Positions 8,948 to 18,930 of a stretch of DNA of 64,000 bases are shown in pieces; position 1 is the stretch's first letter; the number at the start of each line of letters is the position of its first letter. This DNA comes from Alteraurantiacibacter buctensis (GTDB taxonomy: Bacteria; Pseudomonadota; Alphaproteobacteria; Sphingomonadales; Sphingomonadaceae), in NCBI RefSeq assembly GCF_009827655.1, contig NZ_WTYV01000001.1, forward strand, positions 806,001 to 870,000. The letters run 5' to 3'. Under the pieces are notes generated by a model that did no database searches, had not been told where the DNA came from, and was given only the letters and a program-made list of their open reading frames with translations. Made by a program: the position numbers and the translations under genes.

Positions 8948-10063
8948 TTGCCCACCATCGCCATGTTCTGCGGCCACATGTTCAACGCTGGCAGCCCGGC
9001 CGAGCAGGACCTGGCCGCGCGCGTAGCAGACGAGATCGCCCGGCTTGACGTCACCGTGGGCTATGGCCCGCTGGCCTGCGGGGCCGACATCGTGATTGCC
9101 GAGGCGCTGCTGGCGGCGGGCGCCGAACTGCAGGTGGTGCTGCCCTTCTGCGAGGAGGACTTCATCGCCGAAAGCGTCACCAGCGGGGGCGCGGACTGGC
9201 TGCCCCGCTACCATGCCTGCCGCGATGCCGCTGCCGCAGTCCACTTTGCCACCCCGGGGGCTTACGTGGGGGATGACAACCAGTTTGCCTATAACAGCCG
9301 CTATGCCATGGGCCTCGCCGCCCTGCGGGCGCAGATCGACGGCGCGGCGCGGGTGCAGCTTGCCGTGGTTTCCGACAAGATCGCCTCGCTCTCCCTCACC
9401 GGCATCGCCGGGACCGTGGCCGACATCAAGTTGTGGCGCGACCTGGGCGGAGAGACGGTGGCCATCCCGGCCGGGCCGGTACCGCGCAACCTGGTGTTTC
9501 CGCAGCGCGAGCCGATCGGCAGCGGCACCAAGCGGCGCATCCGGTCCATCCTGTTTGCCGACTACAAGGGCTTTTCCCGCCTGGGCGAACGCGAGCTGGT
9601 GCTGTTCATGCACCTGGTGATGGGCCGCATCGCCCGCGTGCTCAACCGGCATGGCGACCATGTGGAGTTCCGCAACACCTGGGGCGATGCGATCTACGCC
9701 ATCATCGACAAGCCCGCCCGCGCCGCGCAGATCGCGCTGGAACTGCAGGATGCGCTGGAGGACTTGCCGCCCGAGCTGTCACCCCAGGGGGACACGGCGG
9801 GCATGCGCATCGGCGTCCACTATGGCCCGATCTGGGTGGGCACCGACCGCATCACCGGCAACCGCCTGTGGTATGGCAGCGAGGTCAACCGCACCGCCCG
9901 GATCGAACCGGTGACGCCGGTGGGCGGGGTCTATTGCACCGATGCCTTCGCCGCCGCGCTGCTGGTGGCCGATGACCACTCTTGCCGCTTTGTCCCGGTG
10001 GGGCGGGTGGAACTGGCCAAGGCCTATGGCGAGGTCGACATGTACCGGCTGGAGAAAGCCTGA
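8948..10063 (+). CDS. Class III nucleotide cyclase with N-terminal Rossmann-like (SLOG/TIR-like) domain
   Basis: 371 residues, TTG start with GAGGG 8 bases upstream. Residues 1-185 have alternating strands and helices with FCGHMF, ACGADI and VLPF, resembling nucleotide-sensing SLOG-type domains. Residues 195-371 are a class III cyclase: metal-binding D205 (ILFADYKGFS) and D247 (NTWGDAIY), and N314/R318 (VNRTARIE) for the transition state are all present. The base-selecting position, Lys in adenylate cyclases, is Asn (N243), so the product cannot be assumed to be cAMP. It is co-transcribed with the TIR protein and ends before a strong hairpin terminator. Confidence 0.82.
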   Translation: MPTIAMFCGHMFNAGSPAEQDLAARVADEIARLDVTVGYGPLACGADIVIAEALLAAGAELQVVLPFCEEDFIAESVTSGGADWLPRYHACRDAAAAVHFATPGAYVGDDNQFAYNSRYAMGLAALRAQIDGAARVQLAVVSDKIASLSLTGIAGTVADIKLWRDLGGETVAIPAGPVPRNLVFPQREPIGSGTKRRIRSILFADYKGFSRLGERELVLFMHLVMGRIARVLNRHGDHVEFRNTWGDAIYAIIDKPARAAQIALELQDALEDLPPELSPQGDTAGMRIGVHYGPIWVGTDRITGNRLWYGSEVNRTARIEPVTPVGGVYCTDAFAAALLVADDHSCRFVPVGRVELAKAYGEVDMYRLEKA

Positions 10064-10075
10064 GCCCGCCGGGGC

Positions 10076-10117
10076 TTTGGCTGATGCCGGGCCGTTCGCA
10101 GCCCGGCCTCAGCCAAA
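10076..10117. terminator. Hairpin terminator between the cyclase gene and DUF1244
   Basis: Nine perfect pairs (TTTGGCTGA/TCAGCCAAA), a one-mismatch step and seven further pairs enclose an 8-base loop. It lies between two convergent genes and could act on both strands, since a run of A or T borders each side. Confidence 0.65.
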
Positions 10118-10138
10118 TCGATCAAACCGCCGCAGGTC

Positions 10139-10459
10139 CTAGTCCCCGCCCATCTCGCGGTTCTTCGCCAGGCTGGCGTCCATCCGTGCCAGTTGCTCGG
10201 GCGTCGCCTCGGTCTGGCGGGTGGCCTTCCATTCGGCGGCCGGCATGCCGTGGATCAGCTCGCGCGCGGAGTCCTTGTCGCCATCATAGCCGGCATCCCT
10301 GATCCAGTCCGCCAGGCAGTTGCGGCAGAAGCCCGCCAGGCCCATGAGGTCGATGTTCTGCGCGTCGTGTCGCTTGCGCAGGTGGCGCACCAGCCGGCGG
10401 AAGGCGGCGGCGGCGGCCGCATCGGGCAGGGCATCCAGCGGATCGTGGCTATTACTCAT
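10139..10459 (-). CDS. DUF1244 family protein
   Basis: 106 residues. The central AAFRRLVRHLRKRHDAQNIDLMGLAGFCRNCLADWI and the region ending in HGMPAAEWKA are the DUF1244 signature; the family is small, cytoplasmic and of unknown function, widespread in Proteobacteria. A CRNC pair could bind metal. It is a single gene, divergent from pyk across 58 bases. Confidence 0.85.
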   Translation of the reverse strand: MSNSHDPLDALPDAAAAAAFRRLVRHLRKRHDAQNIDLMGLAGFCRNCLADWIRDAGYDGDKDSARELIHGMPAAEWKATRQTEATPEQLARMDASLAKNREMGGD

Positions 10460-10517
10460 AGAGCATTCCTATTCTCGACCTTGTCTTGTCATGCCGCTCT
10501 GCCATAGGCGTGGGCCC

Positions 10518-11984
<1,467 letters not shown>

Positions 11985-11987
11985 GCT

Positions 11988-12194
11988 ATGCCCCTTGTGG
12001 AAGTCTATGAGGGCGATGACGACTCACAGCTGCTGGTGACGGCGGATTTCGACTTCCTGCCGCGGGTCGGCGAATACATCTCGCATGATGCGGGCGACTA
12101 TTTCCGCTACTACGACGTCGTCGAGGTCTGGCATCGCGCAGAACCTGGCAACGCCCGCTTCAGGGCCTGTGCGCGCGTCGTGCTAAGGGACTGA
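11988..12194 (+). CDS. Small hypothetical protein downstream of pyk
   Basis: 68 residues, acidic N-terminal half (EVYEGDDDSQLL) and a basic C-terminal half. It starts 3 bases after the pyk stop and is probably translated by re-initiation. The predicted strands (LLVTADFDFLP, YYDVVEVWHR, RFRACARVVL) look like a small beta-barrel. I do not recognise the family; the codon pattern looks real rather than random. Confidence 0.55.
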   Translation: MPLVEVYEGDDDSQLLVTADFDFLPRVGEYISHDAGDYFRYYDVVEVWHRAEPGNARFRACARVVLRD

Positions 12195-12210
12195 TCTTGC
12201 CCCGACCGGC

Positions 12211-13032
12211 TTAGTGGCCCACCGCCACCGGCCCTTCCTCGCGCTTTGCCAGCAGGGCTGCCTCCAGGTCGTCGGGCAACTCGTAATAGCCGCCGGAAAG
12301 CTCGTCGTATTGCCCGCTCGCCAGGTCCAGCACGCGCTGGGCGCAGCGGGCCAGATCGCCCTGGGCTTCGGGATCGTCGAACCGCTCCTTCAGCCGCTCG
12401 ACCATGCCCCCCAGGTATTGCTGCGCCGCCGGGTCCTCCATCGTGTCGCGCGCCAGCCTCGTGGGCACGAAGCCGGGATCGATGGCAAAGGCACTGACGC
12501 CGGTGCCCGCCAGTTCCGCCGCCGCTTCGGCCACCAGCCGGTTCTGCGCGATCTTGCCGGTGCAATAGGCGGACAGGTGCGGGGCCACGATCCGCGCCGC
12601 CTTGGCCGACACGCAGACCACCCGCCCCCGCCCGCGCGAAACCATACCCGGCAGGATCCGGTGCATCAGCAGGAACGGGGCGCGGATGTGCACTTCCTGG
12701 GCCTGCCACCATTCTTCCGGGTTCACCTGCCACAGCGGGCCGAACGGGCCGGGCACCCCGGCGTTGGAGACGAGCAGGTCGATCAGGCCCAGCTCGCCCT
12801 CGACCTGCGCCACCACCACGGCGATATCGGCCGGGCTGGTCACATCGCAGGTAGCCGCCATGGCCGCGTGCCCGGCAGCGCGGATGGCATCGGCCACGGC
12901 GCTCACCTCGCCGATCGAGCGGGAGACGACGGCCACCGCCGCCCCTTCCGCCGCCAGCCGCTCGGCAATCGCCCGGCCGAAGCCGCGGCCCGCGCCCGTT
13001 ACCAGCGCCACCTGGCCTGCCAGAATGCCCAT
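12211..13032 (-). CDS. Short-chain dehydrogenase/reductase
   Basis: 273 residues of classical SDR fold. TGAGRGFG (12-19) is the NAD(P)-binding loop, SNAG (89-92) stabilises the sheet, and Ser142, Tyr156 and Lys160 (SAYCTGK) form the catalytic set. The C-terminus is about 20 residues longer than a minimal SDR. The substrate is unknown. It shares direction with a MarR regulator 35 bases upstream, which may control it. Confidence 0.88.
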   Translation of the reverse strand: MGILAGQVALVTGAGRGFGRAIAERLAAEGAAVAVVSRSIGEVSAVADAIRAAGHAAMAATCDVTSPADIAVVVAQVEGELGLIDLLVSNAGVPGPFGPLWQVNPEEWWQAQEVHIRAPFLLMHRILPGMVSRGRGRVVCVSAKAARIVAPHLSAYCTGKIAQNRLVAEAAAELAGTGVSAFAIDPGFVPTRLARDTMEDPAAQQYLGGMVERLKERFDDPEAQGDLARCAQRVLDLASGQYDELSGGYYELPDDLEAALLAKREEGPVAVGH

Positions 13033-13067
13033 TGCTCTCTCCCTTGTGTTCTACAGCCCTCCGGCCC

Positions 13068-13568
13068 TCACAGCCCCTCAGGATGGTCCAGCCGGCGGAT
13101 GATCTCGTCGAAAAAGGCCTCCACCGTCGCCAGCATGGCCGGGTCGATCCCGTCCAGCAGCGCCAGCCGCATGCCATCGGACAGGCCGAAGATCTCGTCC
13201 AGCGCGGCCTCGCCCGCAGGGGTCAGTTCCAGCAGCTTGGACCGCGCATCGCCCGGATCGGCCTGCCGGCTGATCAGCTGTTCCTTTTCCAGCAGTTGCA
13301 CCATGCGGGTAAGCGAGGGGCCTTCGATTCTGAGGCGTCGGGCCACGTCGCTCTGCGTGCTGCCCGCGGGGGATGCGGCGATGGCACCCAGCGTTTCCAT
13401 GCGCGAGGAACTGTAAGCGATCGGCCGCAGCCGCTCGTCCACCCGCGCGCGCCACAGGCGGGCGGCCAGCACCAGCTTGATCGTCAGCAGCATTTCGGGC
13501 GGAGGATCGCCCGCCTTGTAGGCCGCAAGCCGGGCGGCGCTGTCTGTTGCTGGTGTTCCGATGGCCAC
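13068..13568 (-). CDS. MarR-family transcriptional regulator
   Basis: 166 residues with a winged helix: SSSRMETLGAIAASPAGSTQSDVARRLRIEGPSLTRMVQLLEKEQLI is the helix-turn-helix and recognition region (quoted parts: STQSDVARRL, PSLTRMVQLLE) and ADPGDARSKLLELTPAG the wing. It would bind as a dimer and respond to a small phenolic or lipophilic ligand. The GTG start at 13568 has AGGGAA about 6 bases upstream. Adjacent to the SDR gene, its likely target. Confidence 0.87.
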   Translation of the reverse strand: MAIGTPATDSAARLAAYKAGDPPPEMLLTIKLVLAARLWRARVDERLRPIAYSSSRMETLGAIAASPAGSTQSDVARRLRIEGPSLTRMVQLLEKEQLISRQADPGDARSKLLELTPAGEAALDEIFGLSDGMRLALLDGIDPAMLATVEAFFDEIIRRLDHPEGL

Positions 13569-13673
13569 GCCTGTTCCCTTCGCGCGGAGCATTGGCCGAT
13601 TTGCGCGGACCTGTCGAGAATCGCGAAGACCGCCCCGGGAAGGGGAAGCCGGATTCAGCCAATGTCTGGAAAA

Positions 13674-13748
13674 TGGAGCGGGCGAAGGGATTCGAACCCT
13701 CGACCCCAACCTTGGCAAGGTTGTGCTCTACCCCTGAGCTACGCCCGC
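13674..13748 (-). tRNA. tRNA-Gly (anticodon GCC), CCA encoded
   Basis: On the minus strand GCGGGCG pairs with CGCCCGC to form the acceptor stem, the D loop contains the usual AGCTCAGGGG, the anticodon loop reads TTGCCAA with anticodon GCC, the T loop reads GGTTCGAATCC, and T-CCA ends the gene. Total 75 bases. No integrated element adjoins it. Confidence 0.97.
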
Positions 13749-13914
13749 TCACTGGCGTTACCGAAAGCCAGGCTTCCGGTTGGGAAGCGCGCCACTAACA
13801 GCCGCTTCCGACTCGCGCAAGAGGGTTATTGGCAGGCAATTCACCCTTCACATTGGCCCCCAAAGCGCCACATAGAGGGCGCACATCGATCCCTGACGAA
13901 AACGGAGATACCAC

Positions 13915-14832
13915 TTGGCAAGCATGGGCCTCAGCCTCGACGAGCAGAAAGCCGTCGACCGATTCCGCAAGGCAGTGGTCGAACCCAGCCAGACCAAGCT
14001 GGTGATCCTGGATTTCTGGGCCGAATGGTGCGGCCCGTGCAAGGCGCTGACCCCGGTGCTGGAAAAGGTGGCCGCCGAATATGCCGACAGGGGCGTGGTG
14101 CTGGCCAAAATCAACGTGGACGAGGAAGGCTTCATCGCCAGCCAGTTCCAGGTCCAGTCGATCCCCACGGTCTATGCCATGTTCCAGGGCCAGCCGGTGG
14201 CCGACCTGACCCCGGCGCGCAGCGAAAGCCAGTTGAAGGGCGCGCTGGACCAGATCCTGGCGCAACTGCCTGTCACCCCCGGTGCCCCGGGCGATGACAG
14301 CGCGATCGATCTGGCGCAACTGATTGCCATTGCCGAAGAGCGGTTGGCCGCCGGCGAAGCCGAACAGGCTGCGGCCATGTTCCACCAGTTGACCGACATG
14401 GCGCCGCAGGACGTGGCCGTGCTTTCGGGCCTGCTGCGCTCGCTGGTGGCGGCCGGTCACCAGACCGAGGCGCAGGCCGCCTTCGACACCCTGCCGCCCG
14501 AGGTGCAGAACGCCCCCGAACTGGCGCAGGTGAAGACCACGCTGGAACTGGCGGCCAACAAGGTGGACGATGGCGAGTTGCAGTCCCTGCGCGCCGCCGC
14601 CGCAGAGCGTCCGGCGGATATGGACGCGCAACTGGCCTTTGCCGAAGCCGCCTTCGCCGCCGGCAGCCGTGACGAGGCGGCGGAAACGCTGCTGGGCATG
14701 ATCCGCAACGATCCGGCGTGGAACGACGGCGCGGCCAAGGCGCGCCTGCTCCAGATGTTCGAGGCGGTGGGTCTGGAAGACCCGTGGGTATCGGGCCAGC
14801 GCCGCAAGCTCAGCCTGCTGCTGTTCGGCTGA
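13915..14832 (+). CDS. CnoX-like thioredoxin with C-terminal TPR domain
   Basis: 305 residues. The thioredoxin domain (residues 10-120) has an intact redox site WCGPCK at 38-43 and the cis-Pro in SIPTVY. The second half is helical with TPR-like repeats. This is the CnoX (YbbN) arrangement, a chaperone-oxidoreductase that protects proteins from overoxidation and hands them to GroEL. The TTG start is 6 bases after GGAGA; ATG 13924 is possible. It overlaps the LON-domain gene. Confidence 0.88.
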   Translation: MASMGLSLDEQKAVDRFRKAVVEPSQTKLVILDFWAEWCGPCKALTPVLEKVAAEYADRGVVLAKINVDEEGFIASQFQVQSIPTVYAMFQGQPVADLTPARSESQLKGALDQILAQLPVTPGAPGDDSAIDLAQLIAIAEERLAAGEAEQAAAMFHQLTDMAPQDVAVLSGLLRSLVAAGHQTEAQAAFDTLPPEVQNAPELAQVKTTLELAANKVDDGELQSLRAAAAERPADMDAQLAFAEAAFAAGSRDEAAETLLGMIRNDPAWNDGAAKARLLQMFEAVGLEDPWVSGQRRKLSLLLFG

Positions 14833-15461
14833 TGACCACGCGCAAGCTTTCGATCTTCCCGCTGACCGGGGCCATCCTGTTTCCCGGCCTGCAACTGCCG
14901 CTGCACATCTTCGAGCCGCGCTATCGCGCCATGATCGGCGATGCCCTGGCGCGCGACCGGCGCATCGGCATGATCCAGCCACAGCCTTCGCGCGAAGGGG
15001 CCGCACGCGATGGCGCGCCGCTGTTCGCCATCGGCTGCATGGGCAAGATCGAGGAGGTCGAGACCAGCGAGGACGGGCGCTACAACATCGTGCTGACCGG
15101 CGAGGCGCGCTTCCGTGTGCTGAGCGAGCTGCAGGTGAGCACCCCGTTCCGCCAGGTGGAAGCCGAACTGATCGAGGATGCGGCAGACGAGCTGCTGTCG
15201 CTGGGCGAACGCGCGGCGCTGGAAAGCGAGGCGCGCAAGTTTGCCGATGCGCAGGGCTATTCGGTCGACTGGGATTCGGTTGCGCGGCTGGACGACATGA
15301 CGCTGGTCAACGGCTTCTCGCAGATCGCCCCGTTCGATGCCGCCAGCAAGCAGGCGCTGCTGGAAGCCCCCACCCTGCGCGCCCGCTGCGAGGTGATGGT
15401 GCAACTGCTGGAATTCTTCGGCAAGGGCGACCCGGATGAAGACAGGGTGACGCTGCAATAG
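14832..15461 (+). CDS. LON substrate-binding domain protein
   Basis: 209 residues consisting of the N-terminal domain of Lon protease only: SIFPLTGAILFPGLQLPLHIFEPRYRAM (parts: LPLHIFEPRY) is its signature, followed by IGCMGKI and EARFRV. No ATPase or protease domain is present. The start shares bases with the thioredoxin stop (TGATG); this pair is common in alphaproteobacteria and suggests a joint role in protein quality control. Confidence 0.9.
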   Translation: MTTRKLSIFPLTGAILFPGLQLPLHIFEPRYRAMIGDALARDRRIGMIQPQPSREGAARDGAPLFAIGCMGKIEEVETSEDGRYNIVLTGEARFRVLSELQVSTPFRQVEAELIEDAADELLSLGERAALESEARKFADAQGYSVDWDSVARLDDMTLVNGFSQIAPFDAASKQALLEAPTLRARCEVMVQLLEFFGKGDPDEDRVTLQ

Positions 15462-15464
15462 CCG

Positions 15465-16085
15465 TTACGCGAAGCTGCTCCGCAGCCCGTCGATCACGTA
15501 TTGCGCCGCCAGCGCCGCCAGCAGCACACCCAGCAGGCGGGTAATCACGGCCTCCACCCGCGCGCCGACCAGCTTCATCAGCGGGCTGGCGGCCATCAGC
15601 GCCAGCAGGGTCAGGACCATCACCAGCCCCAGCGCGGCCAGCACCACCAGCGTCTCCTGCGGCCCATCGGCCTCGTTCTGCAGCAGCATCACAGCGGCAA
15701 TCGCGCCCGGCCCCGCCAGCATGGGCATGGCCATGGGAAAGACCGACACGTCCTCCACTTCCGGGGTGGCGGCAACCTTTTCCGCCCGCTCCTCGCGCCG
15801 CTGGGTGCGCTTTTCGAACACCATGTCGAGCGCGATCAGGAACAGCATGATGCCGCCCGCAATGCGGAAACTGTCCAGCTCGATATGCAGCGCGCCCAGC
15901 AGGGTCTGGCCGAACAGGGCAAAGACCAGCAGGATCGCGGTGGCGATCAGGCAGGCGCGGATCGCCATCGTGCGAGACTGGCTGACGGTGGCCCCCTTGG
16001 TGAGGCCGGCATAGATCGGCGCGCAGCCCGGCGGATCGATCACCACGAACAGGGTGACGAAGGCAGACAGGAACAGCTCGATCAT
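15465..16085 (-). CDS. MarC-family integral membrane protein
   Basis: 206 residues with six hydrophobic segments. It opens LSAFVTLFVVIDPPGCAPIY, with the conserved DP/GNxP-like region, and a later PMAMPMLAGPGAI repeat of the same kind. MarC/UPF0056 proteins were once linked to multidrug resistance but the function is unresolved. The start overlaps the stop of the next gene upstream as ATGA. Confidence 0.9.
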   Translation of the reverse strand: MIELFLSAFVTLFVVIDPPGCAPIYAGLTKGATVSQSRTMAIRACLIATAILLVFALFGQTLLGALHIELDSFRIAGGIMLFLIALDMVFEKRTQRREERAEKVAATPEVEDVSVFPMAMPMLAGPGAIAAVMLLQNEADGPQETLVVLAALGLVMVLTLLALMAASPLMKLVGARVEAVITRLLGVLLAALAAQYVIDGLRSSFA

Positions 16086-16873
16086 TCAGCCCTTGTAGCG
16101 CTTGCCGATGCGGGGGCAACGCGCAAGGTCGTCACGCGGCTCCATTGGCCGTCGCGCAGGTAATCGGCACTGAACAGCCGCTCGCCGTTGGCGCGGTGCT
16201 CCCAGCGCCAGACCAGTGTGGCATCGTCCGATGCGCCCTGCCCGGCGCGGGTGGCGGGGCCGGAGACCGGTTGCGGCCGATCAGGGCGAGGGCTGCCGCG
16301 CCGCATGCAATCGGCCACGTGGCCGCGCACGCTGGGAATGTCCTGCACGGTGATCAGGTCTGCCGGGCTGACCGCCGGCAGTGCGGGCCGCTGGCGCTCC
16401 ACCGGCTGCGGATCGTCCAGGCTGGAGAGGTCATAGGTCCACTTGTAGCTGCGGTCCCGCTGCAGGGCCCATACGGTGACATAGGTGCCCACGAGGCCGT
16501 CGGCCTGGCGATAGCGGCCCTCGGTCACCGCCAGGGTGCCATCGCAAGAGGTCCACACCGTGGCGGGGGCCCACTGCTCGGGCTCGGCCGGATCGGCGCG
16601 GCCGGTCAGCCAGGTGGCAGCGTCCACCGGGCCCTCCGCCTGGTGCAGCAGCGCCCCTCCGGCCATGGTATCGCGCATAGCGGTGAACTGGCCCTCCTCG
16701 CGCGCGCGGCGGGCCAGGCTCCAGTCGGCAGCGGCCACGCGGCCCGGCTCTCCGGCGGAGCGGATCGGGCGCGCGCGGTCACGCTCGCGGCTTTGTGCCA
16801 GGGGTGCGGAAGCGGTTCCCGCCAGCGCCGCCGAGGCAGCCAACAGGGCGAGCATGGTGGTGAACTTGCGCAT
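16082..16873 (-). CDS. Exported hypothetical protein
   Basis: 263 residues with a clear signal peptide (KFTTMLALLAASAALAGTASA). The mature region has a helical start (ADWSLARRAREEGQFTAMRDTMAGGAL) followed by strands (TVWTSCDGTLAVTEGRYRQ, GTYVTVWALQRDRSYKW), which recalls SnoaL/NTF2-like or DUF4440 proteins, but I do not recognise the family with confidence. Two Cys could form a periplasmic disulfide. It is coupled to marC. Confidence 0.6.
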   Translation of the reverse strand: MRKFTTMLALLAASAALAGTASAPLAQSRERDRARPIRSAGEPGRVAAADWSLARRAREEGQFTAMRDTMAGGALLHQAEGPVDAATWLTGRADPAEPEQWAPATVWTSCDGTLAVTEGRYRQADGLVGTYVTVWALQRDRSYKWTYDLSSLDDPQPVERQRPALPAVSPADLITVQDIPSVRGHVADCMRRGSPRPDRPQPVSGPATRAGQGASDDATLVWRWEHRANGERLFSADYLRDGQWSRVTTLRVAPASASATRAE

Positions 16874-16931
16874 GGCCGCAGCTATCGGGCGCGCGGGTGA
16901 ACCGTGCATGAAGCGGCGGGCCGATGCCCGG

Positions 16932-17234
16932 TCAAAGAGTGCCGGTAATCATGCTGCGCTGCGCGCCCACCAGCAGCTCGGTAAGGATCCTGAGGCCGAT
17001 CAGCAGCACGATGGGCGAAAAGTCGATCGCGCCGGTGTTGGGCATGATCCGACGGATGGGGTTGAGCAGCGGATCGAGCACCGCGTTCACCGCCGTCCAC
17101 ACCGATGAGACGAAGTGGTTCGACATGTTGACCACGTTGAAGCTGATCAGCAGGCTCAGCACGAACTGGATGATCACCACCACCTGCACCAGGTAGGCGA
17201 TGTAGTTGACGATATTGATCAGCGCGAAGAGCAA
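16932..17234 (-). CDS. YggT-family membrane protein
   Basis: 100 residues with two hydrophobic segments on each side of VWTAVNAVLDPLLNPIRRIMPNTGAIDFSPIVLLI (quoted parts: PLLNPIRRIMPN, IDFSPIV), the YggT repeat. Members act in osmotic protection or in cell-division and chloroplast-type membrane organisation. The TTG start at 17234 has GGAAGG 7 bases upstream. Confidence 0.9.
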   Translation of the reverse strand: MLFALINIVNYIAYLVQVVVIIQFVLSLLISFNVVNMSNHFVSSVWTAVNAVLDPLLNPIRRIMPNTGAIDFSPIVLLIGLRILTELLVGAQRSMITGTL

Positions 17235-17329
17235 GGCAGTACCTTCCGGCGAAATGCGTCCCTGTGGCAGGCTTAGCCTAACCGGGGCGGGTGTATCAAC
17301 TGGGTAATACGGATACTTGGCAGTAAGTG

Positions 17330-17402
17330 CCCGCCCCGCCTCCCCACCCGGCCATCAATGATACCATCAGGCTATGGTGGCCGGGTGGGGAGGCGGGGCG
17401 GG
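17330..17402. repeat. 25-bp perfect GC-rich inverted repeat downstream of argB
   Basis: Arms 17330-17354 and 17378-17402 are exact reverse complements (25 of 25), separated by a 23-base loop that itself holds a CCAT/ATGG pair. It lies between the argB stop (17435) and the yggT start (17234). No T-run follows on either strand, so it is either a Rho-assisted or processing hairpin protecting argB mRNA, or a mobile palindrome. Confidence 0.85.
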
Positions 17403-17434
17403 GGATCTGATCTGCGCGCCAGCGCGACCGGAAA

Positions 17435-18331
17435 TCAGGCGCTGACGAGCGTGCCCGCGCCGCGGCTGGTGAAGAATTCCAGCAGCATGGCGTGCGGCAC
17501 ACGGCCATCCAGGATCACCGCCGCCTGGCAGCCGCCTTCCACCGCCGTCACGCAGGTTTCCAGCTTGGGGATCATGCCGCCGCTGATCGTGCCATCGTCC
17601 TTCAGCCGGGCGATGTCGGCCGGCTTCAGGTCGGTCAGCAGGTTCTTGTCCTTGTCCAGCACGCCGGGCACGTCGGTCAGCAGGAACAGCCGCGCCGCGC
17701 CAAGGGCCGCGGCAATCGCGCCCGCCATGGTGTCGGCGTTGATGTTGTAGGTGTGCCCTTCCCCGTCGGTAGCGATGGGGGCGATCACCGGGATCATGCC
17801 GCCTTCGCTGAGCGTGCGCAGCACCGAGGTGTCGACCGCCTTCGGCTCGCCCACGAAGCCCAGGTCAACCGCCTGCTCGATCTGGCTGTCCGGGTCCTTC
17901 TTGGTGCGGGTGACCTTCTCGGCGCGGACCATGTTGCCGTCCTTGCCGGAAATGCCGATGGCCTTGCCGCCCGCCTGGGCGATCCAGCCGACCAGTTCCT
18001 TGTTGATCGCGCCGGACAGGACCATTTCGGCCACTTCCGCCGTGGCCTTGTCAGTCACGCGCAAGCCATCGACGAAGTGCGATTCCACGCCCAGCTTCTT
18101 CAGCATGGCGCCGATCTGCGGGCCGCCACCGTGGACCACCACCGGGTTGATACCCACCGCCTTCAGCAGCACAATATCCTCGGCAAAGTCCTTGGCCGCC
18201 TCGGGATCGCCCATCGCGTGGCCGCCGTATTTCACCACGAAGCTCTGCCCCGCATAGCGCTGGAAATAGGGCAGCGCCTCGATCAGCGTTTCGGCCTTGA
18301 TGAGCATCTGGGGATCAAGCGTCTTGGTCAT
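17435..18331 (-). CDS. argB: Acetylglutamate kinase
   Basis: 298 residues. It phosphorylates N-acetylglutamate in arginine synthesis. [19 protein letters not shown] and the [15 protein letters not shown] segments are the family motifs. Length is that of the arginine-sensitive hexameric type, whose N-terminal helix is present ([21 protein letters not shown]). ATG 18331 is used. It is divergent from the nuclease gene across 104 bases. Confidence 0.95.
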   Translation of the reverse strand: MTKTLDPQMLIKAETLIEALPYFQRYAGQSFVVKYGGHAMGDPEAAKDFAEDIVLLKAVGINPVVVHGGGPQIGAMLKKLGVESHFVDGLRVTDKATAEVAEMVLSGAINKELVGWIAQAGGKAIGISGKDGNMVRAEKVTRTKKDPDSQIEQAVDLGFVGEPKAVDTSVLRTLSEGGMIPVIAPIATDGEGHTYNINADTMAGAIAAALGAARLFLLTDVPGVLDKDKNLLTDLKPADIARLKDDGTISGGMIPKLETCVTAVEGGCQAAVILDGRVPHAMLLEFFTSRGAGTLVSA

Positions 18332-18435
18332 GGAGCCGCGCCATAATGGCTTTGCGCGGGGCTGCATAGGGATTCGCGCGGAGCCGTAGGCACCCTTATG
18401 CGTGCGAGCGCGGGCCCGCCCCTAACCGTGGGGCC

Positions 18436-18888
18436 ATGTTGCGCCTTGCCATCCCCGCCGCCCTTCTGCCCGCCCTGCTGGCCTTCGCCCCCGCCCCGCT
18501 TGGTGCCCAGGAGGTGCGGGCCACGCAGTTCGCCCCCTGCGGCAGCGGCCCCCGGCAGACCTGCGTGGTCGATGGCGATACCCTGTGGCTGGATGGCGCG
18601 AAAATCCGCCTGGCCGACATCAACACGCCCGAAGTCTCGCAGCCCGGCTGCGCGGGAGAGCGCGCGCTGGGCGAAGCGGCCACGCGGCGGCTGATTGCCC
18701 TGCTCAACGCCGGCCCCTTCACGCTGGAACGGCAGGGCAGCCGCGATGCCGACCGCTATGGCCGCCTGCTGCGGGTGGCGAGCCGCAACGGGGTGAGCCT
18801 GGGGCAGGTGCTGGTGGCCGAGGGACTGGCCGAGCACTGGCAGGGACGCCGCAGCGACTGGTGCGCGGGAGCGCTGGCGGCGCGCTAA
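18436..18888 (+). CDS. Exported thermonuclease-family (SNase-like) protein
   Basis: 150 residues with a signal peptide ending AQ. The OB-fold nuclease core has CVVDGDTLWLDGAKIRLADINTPEV (parts: DGDTLWL, IRLADINTPE) with the Ca-binding Asp and first active-site Arg, and DRYGRLLRVA with the second Arg. It would be a periplasmic nuclease or a non-catalytic SNase-like domain. A second SNase-like gene lies at 21919. Confidence 0.88.
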   Translation: MLRLAIPAALLPALLAFAPAPLGAQEVRATQFAPCGSGPRQTCVVDGDTLWLDGAKIRLADINTPEVSQPGCAGERALGEAATRRLIALLNAGPFTLERQGSRDADRYGRLLRVASRNGVSLGQVLVAEGLAEHWQGRRSDWCAGALAAR

Positions 18889-18930
18889 ACCTCTTGCCCG
18901 CACGGCCTGGGGGTGGAACACTCCCGCCCC

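Noticed and set aside
13674..13748. tRNA-Gly as an attachment site for an integrated element
   Set aside because: Both sides carry ordinary core genes, and there is no integrase and no repeated tRNA end nearby.
17296..17508. A 70-codon minus-strand frame over the argB 3' end
   Set aside because: It crosses the 25-bp inverted repeat and the end of argB in another frame. No protein-like features.
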